Source: Bradysia coprophila (taxonomy: Eukaryota; Arthropoda; Insecta; Diptera; Sciaridae). Taken from it: DNA of 64,000 nucleotides. Below are positions 22,801-32,689 of the stretch, piece by piece. The notes under the pieces are model-generated. The model did no database searches and had not been told where the DNA came from. It saw nothing but the letters and a program-made list of their open reading frames with translations. The stretch is taken from contig NW_023504022.1 of NCBI RefSeq assembly GCF_014529535.1, positions 9,983,028 through 10,047,027 of the forward strand, read 5' to 3'. Numbering within the stretch: position 1 is the first letter of the stretch; each line of letters starts with the position of its first letter. The translations under genes and the position numbers were made by a program.

Positions 22801-25800
22801 CATGAACTAAGTGTGACATGATCATGGTCTGTCTTAATCAAGTTAACAACGAATTATCGACAAAGAAAACCAATTTCCTTCGTAATTTTGATTGCCTTTG
22901 TATGGAATGTGCGGAATCTCCAGCGAGAGTGAAAAGCAGAGTATTCGATACTGATAGGTAGGAGGCGCAAAGACAAATTCCATTCCAATAATTATGTCGT
23001 TGGTATCATGTTGAAGGACAAAAAAAACTACTGGGCGTTTAAGCAAAAGGATTGATTTTTAAGGCGACAGAACTATGTAAAATGATTACAGTCCTTGCAA
23101 TAGCAATTAAGATTTTGTTCAACGAGAATCTGAGTCAAAAATTTTACAACCTCAGGTCAGTCAATCATAAGACAACAACTCGCCAATGTTTAACTTAAAC
23201 TGAAAATTCGTAGCTCTCCCGGTTTGGAGTAGATATAAGCGGATTACCCACACTTTCGTTCAATAACGAAACCCGACTCGATTCACTTTTACCGGGCTTT
23301 TGGGTTATCGAATTTCAAAATTTTCATTTGTGTTGGGCTCGGTCGGGTTTTCAGGTTTTCTTTATGTCAGACTTACATATAGATGTCGCGTCACAGAAAT
23401 TTACGTTTGAATTCGCTTCTAGTCCCATTATACGGTAAAATAGTTACACGAAGGCGATTGGTATTGGTATGAGCGGACCAGCTGAAAAGCAGCTGAAGCG
23501 AATTCATGCCTAAATTTTACTGACGCCCACTGTATTTTTAACGATCTCGAAATGCGAACTATGATTCAAAAAAAAATTCTGCTGAGAAGTAGTATTCCAC
23601 CCTTACACATATGACAATCACATCGGCAGCATTTTGCAATAACCATGTTTAAAGACATTTTTTAAATGGTAGAAACTTGGTTATTGCAAAATAGTGTCCA
23701 TTTATCAGGCAAAATATTCATCTTTTGTTATCAAAAAATCTCTCCTGCCGTTGCTTCTACATTTTAAAAATTTAATTCGGATTCGCTTCAGGTCGGGCTT
23801 TAGTTTCCTCCGGCTTGGGACTGTCTTGTTTTAAAAGTTTTATTATTTCTAATACGTAATCAGCTAACTTAATCGTAATTTGCATAACAAACTTAGGGAC
23901 AAATTTTAACAAGTCAGTTTCTTATGCAATTTACGGAATTATTGCTGCAACAAAACATTTCTCTAGTGTTTTTGTAGAAAATAAAATGCTGTGACCCGCC
24001 GCCGGTATCATAGTATGTCTATAATTGTAGTTCAGTAGTTCAGTCTGTGACATTCAATTTTGTGATAATTTTTCATGCATCAGCTCGTAAAGATGTCCTT
24101 GCACTTACGCCGTTAAGCTCTCCGTTTACGAACAAACAAACAATGGAAGCTTCTCCCACCTTCGATTGTTAAAAAGTAAATGGAGGGCTAAACATAGGCA
24201 GTGCGATTACAGGATAAGTCTTCTTCCTACCAATTCTTAGTTACGTGCTTATGTGTTCATATGCGATACACGTGTCTAAGGATTTATAGGACAACGTAAC
24301 AGCAGTTTATGACTGACATAAGGCTCGGGACAAGCAAACCTGAAGCTTAGATTATCTGAATCTGATTAGAACTGAACATGAATATTTTTACATGACCTGA
24401 ATTTACCTGAAATGTGAAAATCAGTACAGGCTTAGGTAAATCAGGTCAGATTTCAGGTATATCTGAAGCCTAAAATCTGACCTGATTTACCTGAATTTTT
24501 ACAGATTTTCAGATTTCAGGTAAATTCAGATTCGAAATTCAGGTTCAGATCATGGAAAACCTGACCTGTCCCGTGTCTTAGACAACACCTTACGAAAAAA
24601 GTTACAGAAAATATTCCCCAAAGCTTTACTGCCTTACCTTGTCGACGAAAAACTTGCAAAATTTAATTCTAATTTTTGAACCTTCAACTACTAGCATTTC
24701 CATTTCTATTAGCAAATCATTTTTTGATTTAACAATTTTGTTTTTATATTTCTTTCGATTAAATTTTTTTTTTACATTTTTGTTTATTTGCACGCTTTAT
24801 TTTTCAATTATAAAAAACACTTTTTAGTTGGAAAAATTCCTATGTTCGGATTGTGATAAGTTTCGGTGCATTTGTCCCAAACCTCCGCAAGTGCAACAAA
24901 TGGAACCAACACCCATCTCAACACTGTTCAGAAGACAAAAATTCAGTGCCATGTTTCCAGTCATGTCCTCATCTAGTAGTAATATTCCCAGTACAAATAC
25001 AAATGACAATAGCGACAAATCGAATTCAAATTTACCGGAAACGAAAAATTGAGAAAATGAAAAAAATCAACAACTCAGTTCTGACAATTATACCGTCGAT
25101 TGTGTATAATTGGAACAGAGACGATGGGGGATTAAAATTAATTAATTTTTCTTTTCTTTCTTTTTTAGATTTTTTGTGTTGTCGATTAATTTGTAAATTT
25201 TATTTTGCCGTATACACTGTGTATATAGAGTGTTTTATACTTATATTTAAACATCATATTTTTTTGAGAATATTTTAATTTAAAATGTAAATAAAGTACG
25301 TCACTTCCTCGCTAAAAAAACGAAAAACAATCACAGAAGAGAAAACTATTTTTTTAAATAAATTCCATAAAAAAGAGAACACTTTACCTCAGTTTTATAA
25401 TAAATTAGATTAATGAAAATGCATTTAACCACTTGTCCATGTCTACGTCTGTGTCCTCTGTTCTGTTTAAGAGCAATGGATCCATTGCAGATTTATAGCT
25501 TCCATTTAGGGGGAAAAGTATACTTTCTCTGATGATTGCTCTTACCCAAAATCTTTTCTTTTTTTTTAAAAAAAAGTAAAACCTTTTAAACACGCAAAAA
25601 TGTGTTACTGTTAAAGGTTTCTCCAAGTGGGTTTAAATGAATTAAGACTCAAAAATCAACTTTTCCTTTAAGGTCAGGTGAATTTGTTTACAAGTTTTGC
25701 TATAGTAAACACCTTCACCTGGCCGTAAAAGTAACACATTTTTGCGTGCTTTAATTGTATTACTTTAAAAAAAAAGATAGGTTCAGAAAAATCATCAAGA

Positions 25801-27814
25801 AACAAATATTTTTCCGCCTAAATGTAGGCTATAAATTTGCAAAGTGTCCGTTGCTCTTAAATATAAAAGTTTCACGGAAAAATTGCGTTGAGCCGAATAC
25901 GGAAGGTTTTTTTTACAGATTAATTCATTCCTATTACATCCATTAGTTATTAAAATATTATTACTAGGTCGCCTGAGAGTTCACCATTTAAAGAACTTAC
26001 CATATTCTTACTATCATAGATGCTCGGAACAGGTCAATTGCAGATCATGCAAAATTAATTTATTCGCCTTACAGAGACGTACGAAATAGATCGAATTTAG
26101 GGCAACGCATTCCAGTTCGAATCTCCAATCATGTAAACTTCGGTTTGGCGTGTTAGGTGGAACCTGAAGTTGATCGATTGAAGATTTAAGTTTGAATACA
26201 GCACTAAAATGTCCAACACATTCCAGTTCAAATCTCCAATCAGGTATATCAACAGGTTGATCTGATTGGAGATTAAAGTTAGAATACATGTATTACTGCA
26301 GCACCGATATATCCGATACGGAAAGCTGATGAGGTTCACTACAAATCCTAACTATTGTCTCTCCGTCTCTATAAAATGATTGAGTTAATTTTGCATGACC
26401 TAATCACCACTGTTAATTTGATAAACTAATAAATACTGTGCACCTGCACGTGTTATCAGAGCTTTACACCTTCGTCGGAGTTGTCATTTTAATGAATTCT
26501 ACAGCATCATCTGTCCGATATGCAGGAAAATATACCCAGTTAAGGTTGAACGTCCTCAAGTAAAACATGGTGCATGAGTTCAAATGTTCTCTGTCTGTTC
26601 CAGGAAATGGGTGGTATTGATAAGCTGTTTGTTCCTGAAATGATAGTTCAACGATATGTATCAATCAGGGCTGATTTTAGAGAATTTTAATTCTGAATAG
26701 CTCAAAGAATTCCAAAGAAATTTTGAAAGGAATTCTTTCAGATTTTTTCGGAATTCAAATTCTCTAAAATAAGTCCTGGTATCAACTTGTCAGTGTCGAA
26801 AAACGCTAACTGCTAAAATCAGGGAAATAATGGGAAATCAAAAGCTGTTAGAACATATGTAGGTCTGAATTCCGATTTCTAGGACAAGATAGAAGAGTAG
26901 GGCCTGATAAAATTTCATGATTTGGATATACAAAGGGAGACAACGAAATAAAGTAAAATAAATGAAAACAGGATTTATGATGTCCCCTTCCCGACAATAC
27001 AGGAATGCAGTAACGCTTAAAGCCGTTTCAAAATTTTACATGACTGGTTTGTACCCAAACTAACCCAGGCTTGGCTCTTAACATTCACATAATTTCATTA
27101 TTGAATCCACTCTAGCGGCCAATAATATTTAGCATCACATTGCGTCACGTTTGTGTTAAATATGATCTTCACAAATTTTTGATTGCTTGTGCTTTAAAAC
27201 AAACCTGACGCGATGTGGTGGTTATATATTGAATCGCTTCAATTATGTTTAGACTTACTACAAGGCTTAGCTGACCAAAAAAAATTTTGTCGTTCCATTC
27301 AGAGAAATGATAACAGATGGCTTCGTTTCTTCCATATCACCGGAACGCCACCTGTTAACATTTATCTGGTTCCATTCACACATAGTTCATTCATCTTATA
27401 CAAAATACGATTCCTGCACATTATTGCTGAAACAACTGGCAAAGATTACACACGTTACACTGGTACATTATAACAATCGCTTTGAGTCTTTTTCGGGTCA
27501 CAGTTTGGTTAACTGATTATTATTTCTGTGCATTCATTTACGGAGCATATTTGTTTACTGATTATATTCGTTTGATCTGTTTCATCTCAAATTTTATGAA
27601 TTTTTAAATTTTCTGCTACAGCACACGTTAAAATCACGTGACATCGATTCGTCAAAAGTTATTTATTTTCTGTTTATAGATTATGGAAGCTAGACTTAAA
27701 GCCTGCAGAGCAGCGGTACCACCTTCACGACGTATCAGAGATATGAGAGATATTCATACATCATCAATAACACCTCCGTCAATTGGTAACTCATCTAATC
27801 CGTACGAAAAGTGA
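19883..27814 (+). CDS. nudE: NudE (dynein/Lis1 cofactor), isoform with the conserved last exon
   Basis: The exons are 19883-19962, 20033-20186, 20278-20551, 21569-21718, 22309-22400 and 27680-27814. All have GT...AG borders and matching phases, giving 294 residues. NudE proteins join Lis1 to dynein and act at centrosomes, nuclei, kinetochores and in axonal transport. Residues 1 to about 170 form the coiled coil: [12 protein letters not shown] at the start, [20 protein letters not shown], then [17 protein letters not shown] and [14 protein letters not shown]. Exon 5 ends [12 protein letters not shown] and the last exon continues [13 protein letters not shown], matching the family's conserved LLRKV...LESKLASCR segment. 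The Ser/Pro-rich tail ends NPYEK. Introns contain MITE remnants and an ACCTGA-family copy. The family assignment is secure; the exon borders are inferred. Confidence 0.93.
20719..21112. mobile_element. Degraded palindromic element in nudE intron 3
   Basis: The left arm 20719-20880 and right arm 20940-21112 are imperfect reverse complements, for example ACTGTGGTTCCGCCGCAGCC against GGCTGCAGCGGAACCAC-type sequence near 21050. Ends and target duplication are unclear. The minus-strand frame within it is a by-product. Confidence 0.6.
22401..24319. other. nudE: nudE intron 5, first part
   Basis: This is intronic, AT-rich sequence without any gene I can support. A fragment at 23475-23534 (GACCAGCTGAAAAGCAGCTG, then GAATTCATGCC) belongs to the CAGTCAGAG/CAGCTG MITE family seen at 17601 and 43555. 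Confidence 0.6.
24320..24590. repeat. ACCTGA/TCAGGT repeat, compact copy in nudE intron
   Basis: It begins GGCTCGGGACAAGC and ends CCTGACCTGTCCCGTGTC, a short inverted terminus. In between are many ACCTGA and TCAGGT motifs that can fold on each other. It is related to 3919-4960. Confidence 0.7.
24828..25052 (+). CDS. nudE: Alternative last exon of nudE with a cysteine cluster
   Basis: A TTTTTTAG acceptor precedes [20 protein letters not shown] in phase 0, the same phase in which exon 5 (ending 22400) leaves off. Splicing here instead of to 27680 gives a 324-residue protein. The tail starts with LE, as the conserved exon does with ME. It then carries C-x2-C-x5-C-x-C, which could bind a metal, followed by a Ser/Asn-rich end. 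AATAAA lies at 25290-25295, so this exon can terminate its own transcript. The open frame, acceptor, phase and polyadenylation signal support a real alternative end. Use in vivo is inferred. Confidence 0.72.
   Translation: MEKFLCSDCDKFRCICPKPPQVQQMEPTPISTLFRRQKFSAMFPVMSSSSSNIPSTNTNDNSDKSNSNLPETKN
25290..25295 (+). terminator. AATAAA after the nudE alternative last exon
   Basis: The hexamer lies about 240 bp after the TGA of the cysteine-cluster exon. It fits a transcript end there. Confidence 0.6.
25467..25860. mobile_element. piggyBac-like palindromic MITE, TTAAGAGCAA ends
   Basis: The element is nearly palindromic over its whole 394 bp, from TTAAGAGCAATGG at the left to CCGTTGCTCTTAA at the right. 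Both ends carry TTAA. Its inner arms (CACGCAAAAATGTGTTAC against GTAACACATTTTTGCGTG) are almost exact. It is closely related to the element at 57314-57699. It lies between the two alternative last exons of nudE. Confidence 0.8.
26658..26786. mobile_element. hAT-like MITE with 8-bp target duplication
   Basis: The element 26666-26778 has inverted ends CAGGGCTGATTTTAGAGAAT and TTCTCTAAAATAAGTCCTG. It is flanked by GTATCAAT and GTATCAAC, an 8-bp duplication with one change. The length, the CAG-type end and the 8-bp duplication are hAT traits. Confidence 0.8.
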
Positions 27815-28205
27815 TTAAACGAAACGAATATTCAATTGTTTTGACGGGGTTTCGTTTAAGAGCCTGTGCGTGTACGTACGACCTGATATACTCATATTTC
27901 CTATAGTAAATAGACTTTTGATTTAATTCATCGATTTCCTATATTTTGCTGCTATGTTTCACCCTTTCAATTTATCTCTTTTGTGTAAATATTAAACATC
28001 CATGTAAATAATGCTGGAATCCCGACGATTACAATTTTCTTTCCTAATTTCTGTTTATCGGTTAAGATTGATAGAGCAATAATTTTGTGACGCGAAGCAA
28101 ATTAATTCAAATTGCAAAAGAAAATGTCGAAGAGATGAACATTTGATACCTATAACAAAGCGTACTCGTTGTACTGCTGCGGCTCATCATAGTTTCATCG
28201 AAGAC

Positions 28206-29205
28206 TGGAAACGATTTTCTAATGAAACGATTTTCTAATGAAAGGATGTTCAGTTGGAAGGATTTTCTGAGAAAAGATTTGCTGGTGAAAGGACTTTCTG
28301 ATGAAAGGATTTTCTGATGGAAGGATTTTCTGATCGAAGGATTCTCTTGAGAAAGTAATTTCTGATGAAAGGACTTTCTTCAGAAAGTATTTTCTGATGA
28401 AAGGATTTTCTGGTGAAAGAATTTTCTGATGAAAGGATATTCTGATGGAAGGATTTTCTTGAGAAAGTATTTTCTGGTGAAACGATTTTCTAATGAAAGC
28501 TTTTTCTAATGTAAGGATTTTCTGATGGAAGGATTTTCTGGTGAAAGGATTTTCTGATGGAAGGAGTTTCTGGTGAAAGGATTTTCTGATGGAAGGATTT
28601 TCTGGTGAAAGTATTTTCTGATGGAAGGATTTTCTGATGAAAAGATTTGCTGGTGAAAAGATTTGCTGGTGAAAGGATTTTCTGATGGAAGGATTCTATT
28701 GAGAAAGTATTTTCTGGTGAAACGATTTTCTAATGAAAGCTGTTTCTGATGTATGGATCTCCTGGTGAAAGGATCTCCTGGTGAAAGGATTTTCTGATGG
28801 AAGGATTTTCTCATGAAAAGATTTTCTGATGAAAAGATTTGCTGGTGAAAGGATTTTCTGATGAAAGGATTTTCTGATGGAAGAATTTTCTGATGGAAGG
28901 ATTCTATTGAGAAAGTATTTTCTGATGAAAGGACTTTCTTCAGAAAGTATTTTCTGATGAAAGGATTTTCTGGTGAAAGAATTTTCTGATGAAAGGATAT
29001 TCTGATGGAAGGATTTTCTTGAGAAAGTATTTTCTGGTGAAACGATTTTCTAATGAAAGTTTTTCTAATGTAAGGATTTTCTGATGGAAGGATTTTCTGA
29101 TGGAAGGATTTTCTGGTGAAAAGATTTTCTGATGAAAGGATTTTCTGATGGAAGGATTTTCTGATGAAAGGATTTCCTGATTTAAGGATTTAATTTTTTG
29201 GGTGA
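28206..29205. repeat. 17-bp minisatellite, about 1 kb
   Basis: Variants of GAAAGGATTTTCTGATG are repeated without a break, about 55-60 times. Recurring variants (GATGGAAGG, GGTGAAAGG, GAGAAAGTAT) appear in blocks. A segment near 28366-28500 reappears near 28926-29060, indicating duplication of larger blocks inside the array. The long minus-strand open frame in it is a consequence of the repeat. Confidence 0.93.
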
Positions 29206-30799
29206 CAGTGGATTTTCTAGTTTATCCACCCCTCTGCATCGATAACCAGCATTCAATATTAATTTCAAATAAAGAAACATGTTTGGTCCATGATAAGATT
29301 TTGTTCATGTACGAAATTTTGAATGAATATTAGACAACACAAGTACTAATACACTAATTTCAACAAAATCTGCTCAGTGCTCCTACCTCGTCGTTTCTTC
29401 AGTTCACATCCTTATGCGCGCTATCCTTTACCATATGAAACCACCCACAGCCGTAGAATTTTAAGATCTAACAATTTGAATCACATTGCCTCAATAAAAT
29501 TACTTGGATTTAAAGTGTTAGATCTTACAATACCTTCCATGCAACTAAAACATCTGTTCTGTTTTGGATTAACACGGCAATTTTATTGATTCCTCTTCTT
29601 CGACTAGTGAATTTGAATTTAAAAAAATTGGTCACAGAAAAGCTAGTTTTTGGTGACTATCAATTTTAATAGATTTTAAACACCACCACCCTACTCTTAA
29701 AATAAATAATGTAAATTACTATAAACAAACCATATTGTTAGGAGAGCTTTATCAGAAAATTTTATTTTTTATTAAAAATTGTAAAGTACACAAGAAAATA
29801 TATATTTATTTGCCTTGAAAAAGAAATCTATAAACAAAATTGTATTGCTGATGGTACTGAGATATCTTTATAGATAGTAGGATAATAATTGAAAAGTTAA
29901 AAGTTTAAAATAAAAAATGTATTAAAACCAACTGAAATGGCCGTCATGTTTTAATCGAGTAGTGGAAGGAGAATACAGAACCAGCAACCAGCCACCTACA
30001 TATTTTTGACGTTTATTATCATACCTTTCGACCTTTGTGACGAATTGAGCCTGATTTAACTTCAGCCTGCTTTGATAGCTGCTGCTCAGCAAGAGCCGAG
30101 GAAATGCAGGTATTTCTTCATTTGCTCACTCAAGGTAAAGGTCCTTCAGTTGTTCACACAATTACATGTTGTTTGGTTCGAAATAATGTTCGGAACGCGT
30201 TCGGAATTAATATTTCAGGGACAGTCCGAACTTAACCTCAATCTGAAATTTCCAGTTTCTGGTTCAACTCAAATCGGACCAGAACAGGTTCGATCAGAAT
30301 CTGAACTTTCGCGAATGATCCGAATCTGTTCTGAGCCTGAAATTACAGCATCAGGTCAGGTTTGGGTCAAACACGAAGTAAAAATTCAGTTTTCGAAAAT
30401 TTCAAATTCAAATTATTTTAAATTTATTGACTCAACTGAACAAAAGGAAACACCTTATATTAATGTTCATAGCGAAACATAACTCACAAAAGTCAGCCCG
30501 TAACAGAAAACGAGAACAAAAAAAAATAATTAAAATAAATAAACAAATACTAAAAACCTTCACATTAGTTTGAAAGATGACATAAAAAAAAGAAAAACTG
30601 CACGCAGAGCAATATAGAACTAAGAAAGGAAGAACTTAAGATAAATTATGACTTACTCACATCACCGTGCACCGGTCGATCACATCACACACCCGCTAAG
30701 CTAAAAATAGGACAGAACCGAAAAAAGGAAAAAACACAAAAAGTTACAGAAAACACCAAGCACGTGGGTGGCAGCACACGAAACAGGGCCCAAACGAGA
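29206..30799. other. AT-rich DNA and retroelement 3' region
   Basis: There is no gene I can support. 30170-30480 holds a further ACCTGA/TCAGGT-family segment, which explains its open plus-strand frame. The part from about 30500 to 30799 is probably the 3' untranslated end of the minus-strand retroelement. Confidence 0.5.
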
Positions 30800-32608
30800 C
30801 TACAACGACTGGAAAAACATCACACTGGCATCTTTAAACCTTGACACCGAAGGAAGTTCTCTAATGCGAACCGGTATTGAGTTATAGTCGGCCACGGTCC
30901 GAACGAAAAATGAGCGATTATACTGAACCGACGAATGTCTAGGCAAGACAAAACTACGACTGCGAACAGAGTTGCCAGCACTTAGTCTCTCGAAAAGAAA
31001 ACCAGGTTCACGCCTCCTGGTCAAATTGTATATAACAGCACAGCGCCTTACCCTGAGATACGTCATTAGCGGACACCCAAGAATCTGATTACCGTATCCG
31101 CTAGCACTGTCATAACGTCTCAACCGATAGACAAACCGCACGCAAGCAGAGAACGCTCTCTCAAGCGATCGAACAGCCGAGGCAGACAGGTTGGTAGAAT
31201 AAACAGATTCACCATAAGTGAAGGCTGGCAAGATCAGAGACTTCACCAAGAGAATACGAGTCTTAATCGAGAAAAGATGGCTGCTCTGCCAAAGACTCCG
31301 AAGCCTCCCGAAAACTTTCGAGCATATATCGCTGACCTGATCCGCGAATGTTAACTTCTTGTCCATCAACAGCCCAAGATTCTGCACTTTCTCGACATAC
31401 GGAACAACTACACCGTTAAGCAGAATCCACGGAAGTACCTCAGACGAGAGAAATCGTCCACTCGACTCAGAGAAAACGATGGCTTGAGATTTCTTCGGAT
31501 TCAGCTTAAGACCATTTACCTTAGCCCAACGACTAACAGCGCACAAATCCTGGTTTATCTTAAATACACCCTCGTTAATCCTCTCTGCAGCACACGAATG
31601 AAAGAGCTGCACATCATCTGCAAACATGTGGTGCAAGGAAGCCTTAAGACAACCAGGCAAATCATTTATGTACATCGAGAACAACAACGGGCCCAGGACG
31701 GATCCTTGAGGAACACCGACCCTGATCTCGCTAAAATCCGAAAAATGACCATCAATACACACACTCTGGAAACGCTCGGACAAATAGTCACGGATAAGAG
31801 CAACGGCAGATGTCGAAAAACCGAAGTTAGACGCCAGCTTATACAGAAGCTTACCGTGATTCAGCGTATCAAACGCCTTGGAGAAATCAAGCAAAACCAT
31901 AAAGGTCAAGAGCTTCTTCTCAAACGACTTTCTAATCTCATCTGAAACACGCAGTAAGGCAGCGTTCGTACTATGGAACGTTCGAAAGCCGGATTGGTAA
32001 TCATCCTGCAAACGTTTCATTTCCAGATAAGAAGTGATCTGTTCCTTAGCCAGTATCTCGAAAACCTTGGAGAGACAAGGCAAAATGCTGATTGGACGAA
32101 AATCTTCAAGGCCACGATTTCTACACTTCTTGTGAACAGGTATAACCTTCGATAACTTCCACGCCCGCGGAACACTCGACGACGTAAAGCAGTGGTTAAC
32201 AATGTGAGTCAAGACGGGCAAAAAAAAGGGCAAAGTCATCCTAACAAACACCAAAGGAACGTTGTCTAAGCCCAAAGAATTCGACCGTATCGACTTAACT
32301 GCCCTCACGACATCTAAACTAGTAACGTTCGTGAAGCTAAAAGTAGAACCGGAGACGAAATTGCTAGCACGGAAATCAGTGGCACTAGCAGCAGAATCGC
32401 TGTCAACTGACGAGGTCAAGTAGGCATTAAAATCACCAGCAGTGAAGGTCGGCTTAACATCACGCGAAGAAACTGCTCCAATTTCGCGAAGGTTACGCCA
32501 TAGCGCTTTCGAACCGAGCTTAGCGTCCAGCTTAGGACTCAAAAAATCAAATTTGACTCGCTTAATGAGATTAGTGGCACGATTTCGTAGCCGACGATAG
32601 TGAGCCAA
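30800..32608 (-). CDS. Non-LTR retrotransposon reverse transcriptase, 5'-truncated
   Basis: The open frame of about 600 codons has no internal stop. Reverse-transcriptase blocks appear in order: IPVHKKCRNRGLEDFRPISI near residue 155, LLDFSKAFDTLNH near 240 (first catalytic Asp), GVPQGSVLGPLLF near 298, and FADDVQLF near 329 (the active-site pair, F-A-D-D in place of the more usual Y-A-D-D). The C-terminal part (ILPAFTYGES, FVYRLRRYDS, then a conserved end) is of the Jockey/CR1 type; I cannot place the clade. The frame continues upstream for about 25 codons without the endonuclease domain and has no proper ATG, so the copy is 5'-truncated, as is usual for these elements. The lack of stops suggests recent insertion. 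Confidence 0.9.
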   Translation of the reverse strand: MAHYRRLRNRATNLIKRVKFDFLSPKLDAKLGSKALWRNLREIGAVSSRDVKPTFTAGDFNAYLTSSVDSDSAASATDFRASNFVSGSTFSFTNVTSLDVVRAVKSIRSNSLGLDNVPLVFVRMTLPFFLPVLTHIVNHCFTSSSVPRAWKLSKVIPVHKKCRNRGLEDFRPISILPCLSKVFEILAKEQITSYLEMKRLQDDYQSGFRTFHSTNAALLRVSDEIRKSFEKKLLTFMVLLDFSKAFDTLNHGKLLYKLASNFGFSTSAVALIRDYLSERFQSVCIDGHFSDFSEIRVGVPQGSVLGPLLFSMYINDLPGCLKASLHHMFADDVQLFHSCAAERINEGVFKINQDLCAVSRWAKVNGLKLNPKKSQAIVFSESSGRFLSSEVLPWILLNGVVVPYVEKVQNLGLLMDKKLTFADQVSDICSKVFGRLRSLWQSSHLFSIKTRILLVKSLILPAFTYGESVYSTNLSASAVRSLERAFSACVRFVYRLRRYDSASGYGNQILGCPLMTYLRVRRCAVIYNLTRRREPGFLFERLSAGNSVRSRSFVLPRHSSVQYNRSFFVRTVADYNSIPVRIRELPSVSRFKDASVMFFQSL

Positions 32609-32689
32609 GGTAGCTCGCCCCCTACGATACTCAAACTCAGCAATATCTAAGTAAATTAAGTTCGAATCGAAGTTAAAATCTTATTTCAT

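Noticed and set aside
28506-28814. 102-codon minus-strand frame of FHQKILSPENPF-type repeats
   Set aside because: Produced by the 17-bp minisatellite. There is no start context, signal or conserved end.
28206-29205. CRISPR-like array of regular repeats
   Set aside because: Units are contiguous, with no unique spacers, and the genome is eukaryotic. It is a minisatellite.
30072-30482. 136-codon plus-strand frame
   Set aside because: It lies in an ACCTGA/TCAGGT repeat stretch. Its Ser/Glu-rich reading reflects the repeat.
31484-31945. 153-codon plus-strand frame
   Set aside because: Antisense shadow of the reverse transcriptase.
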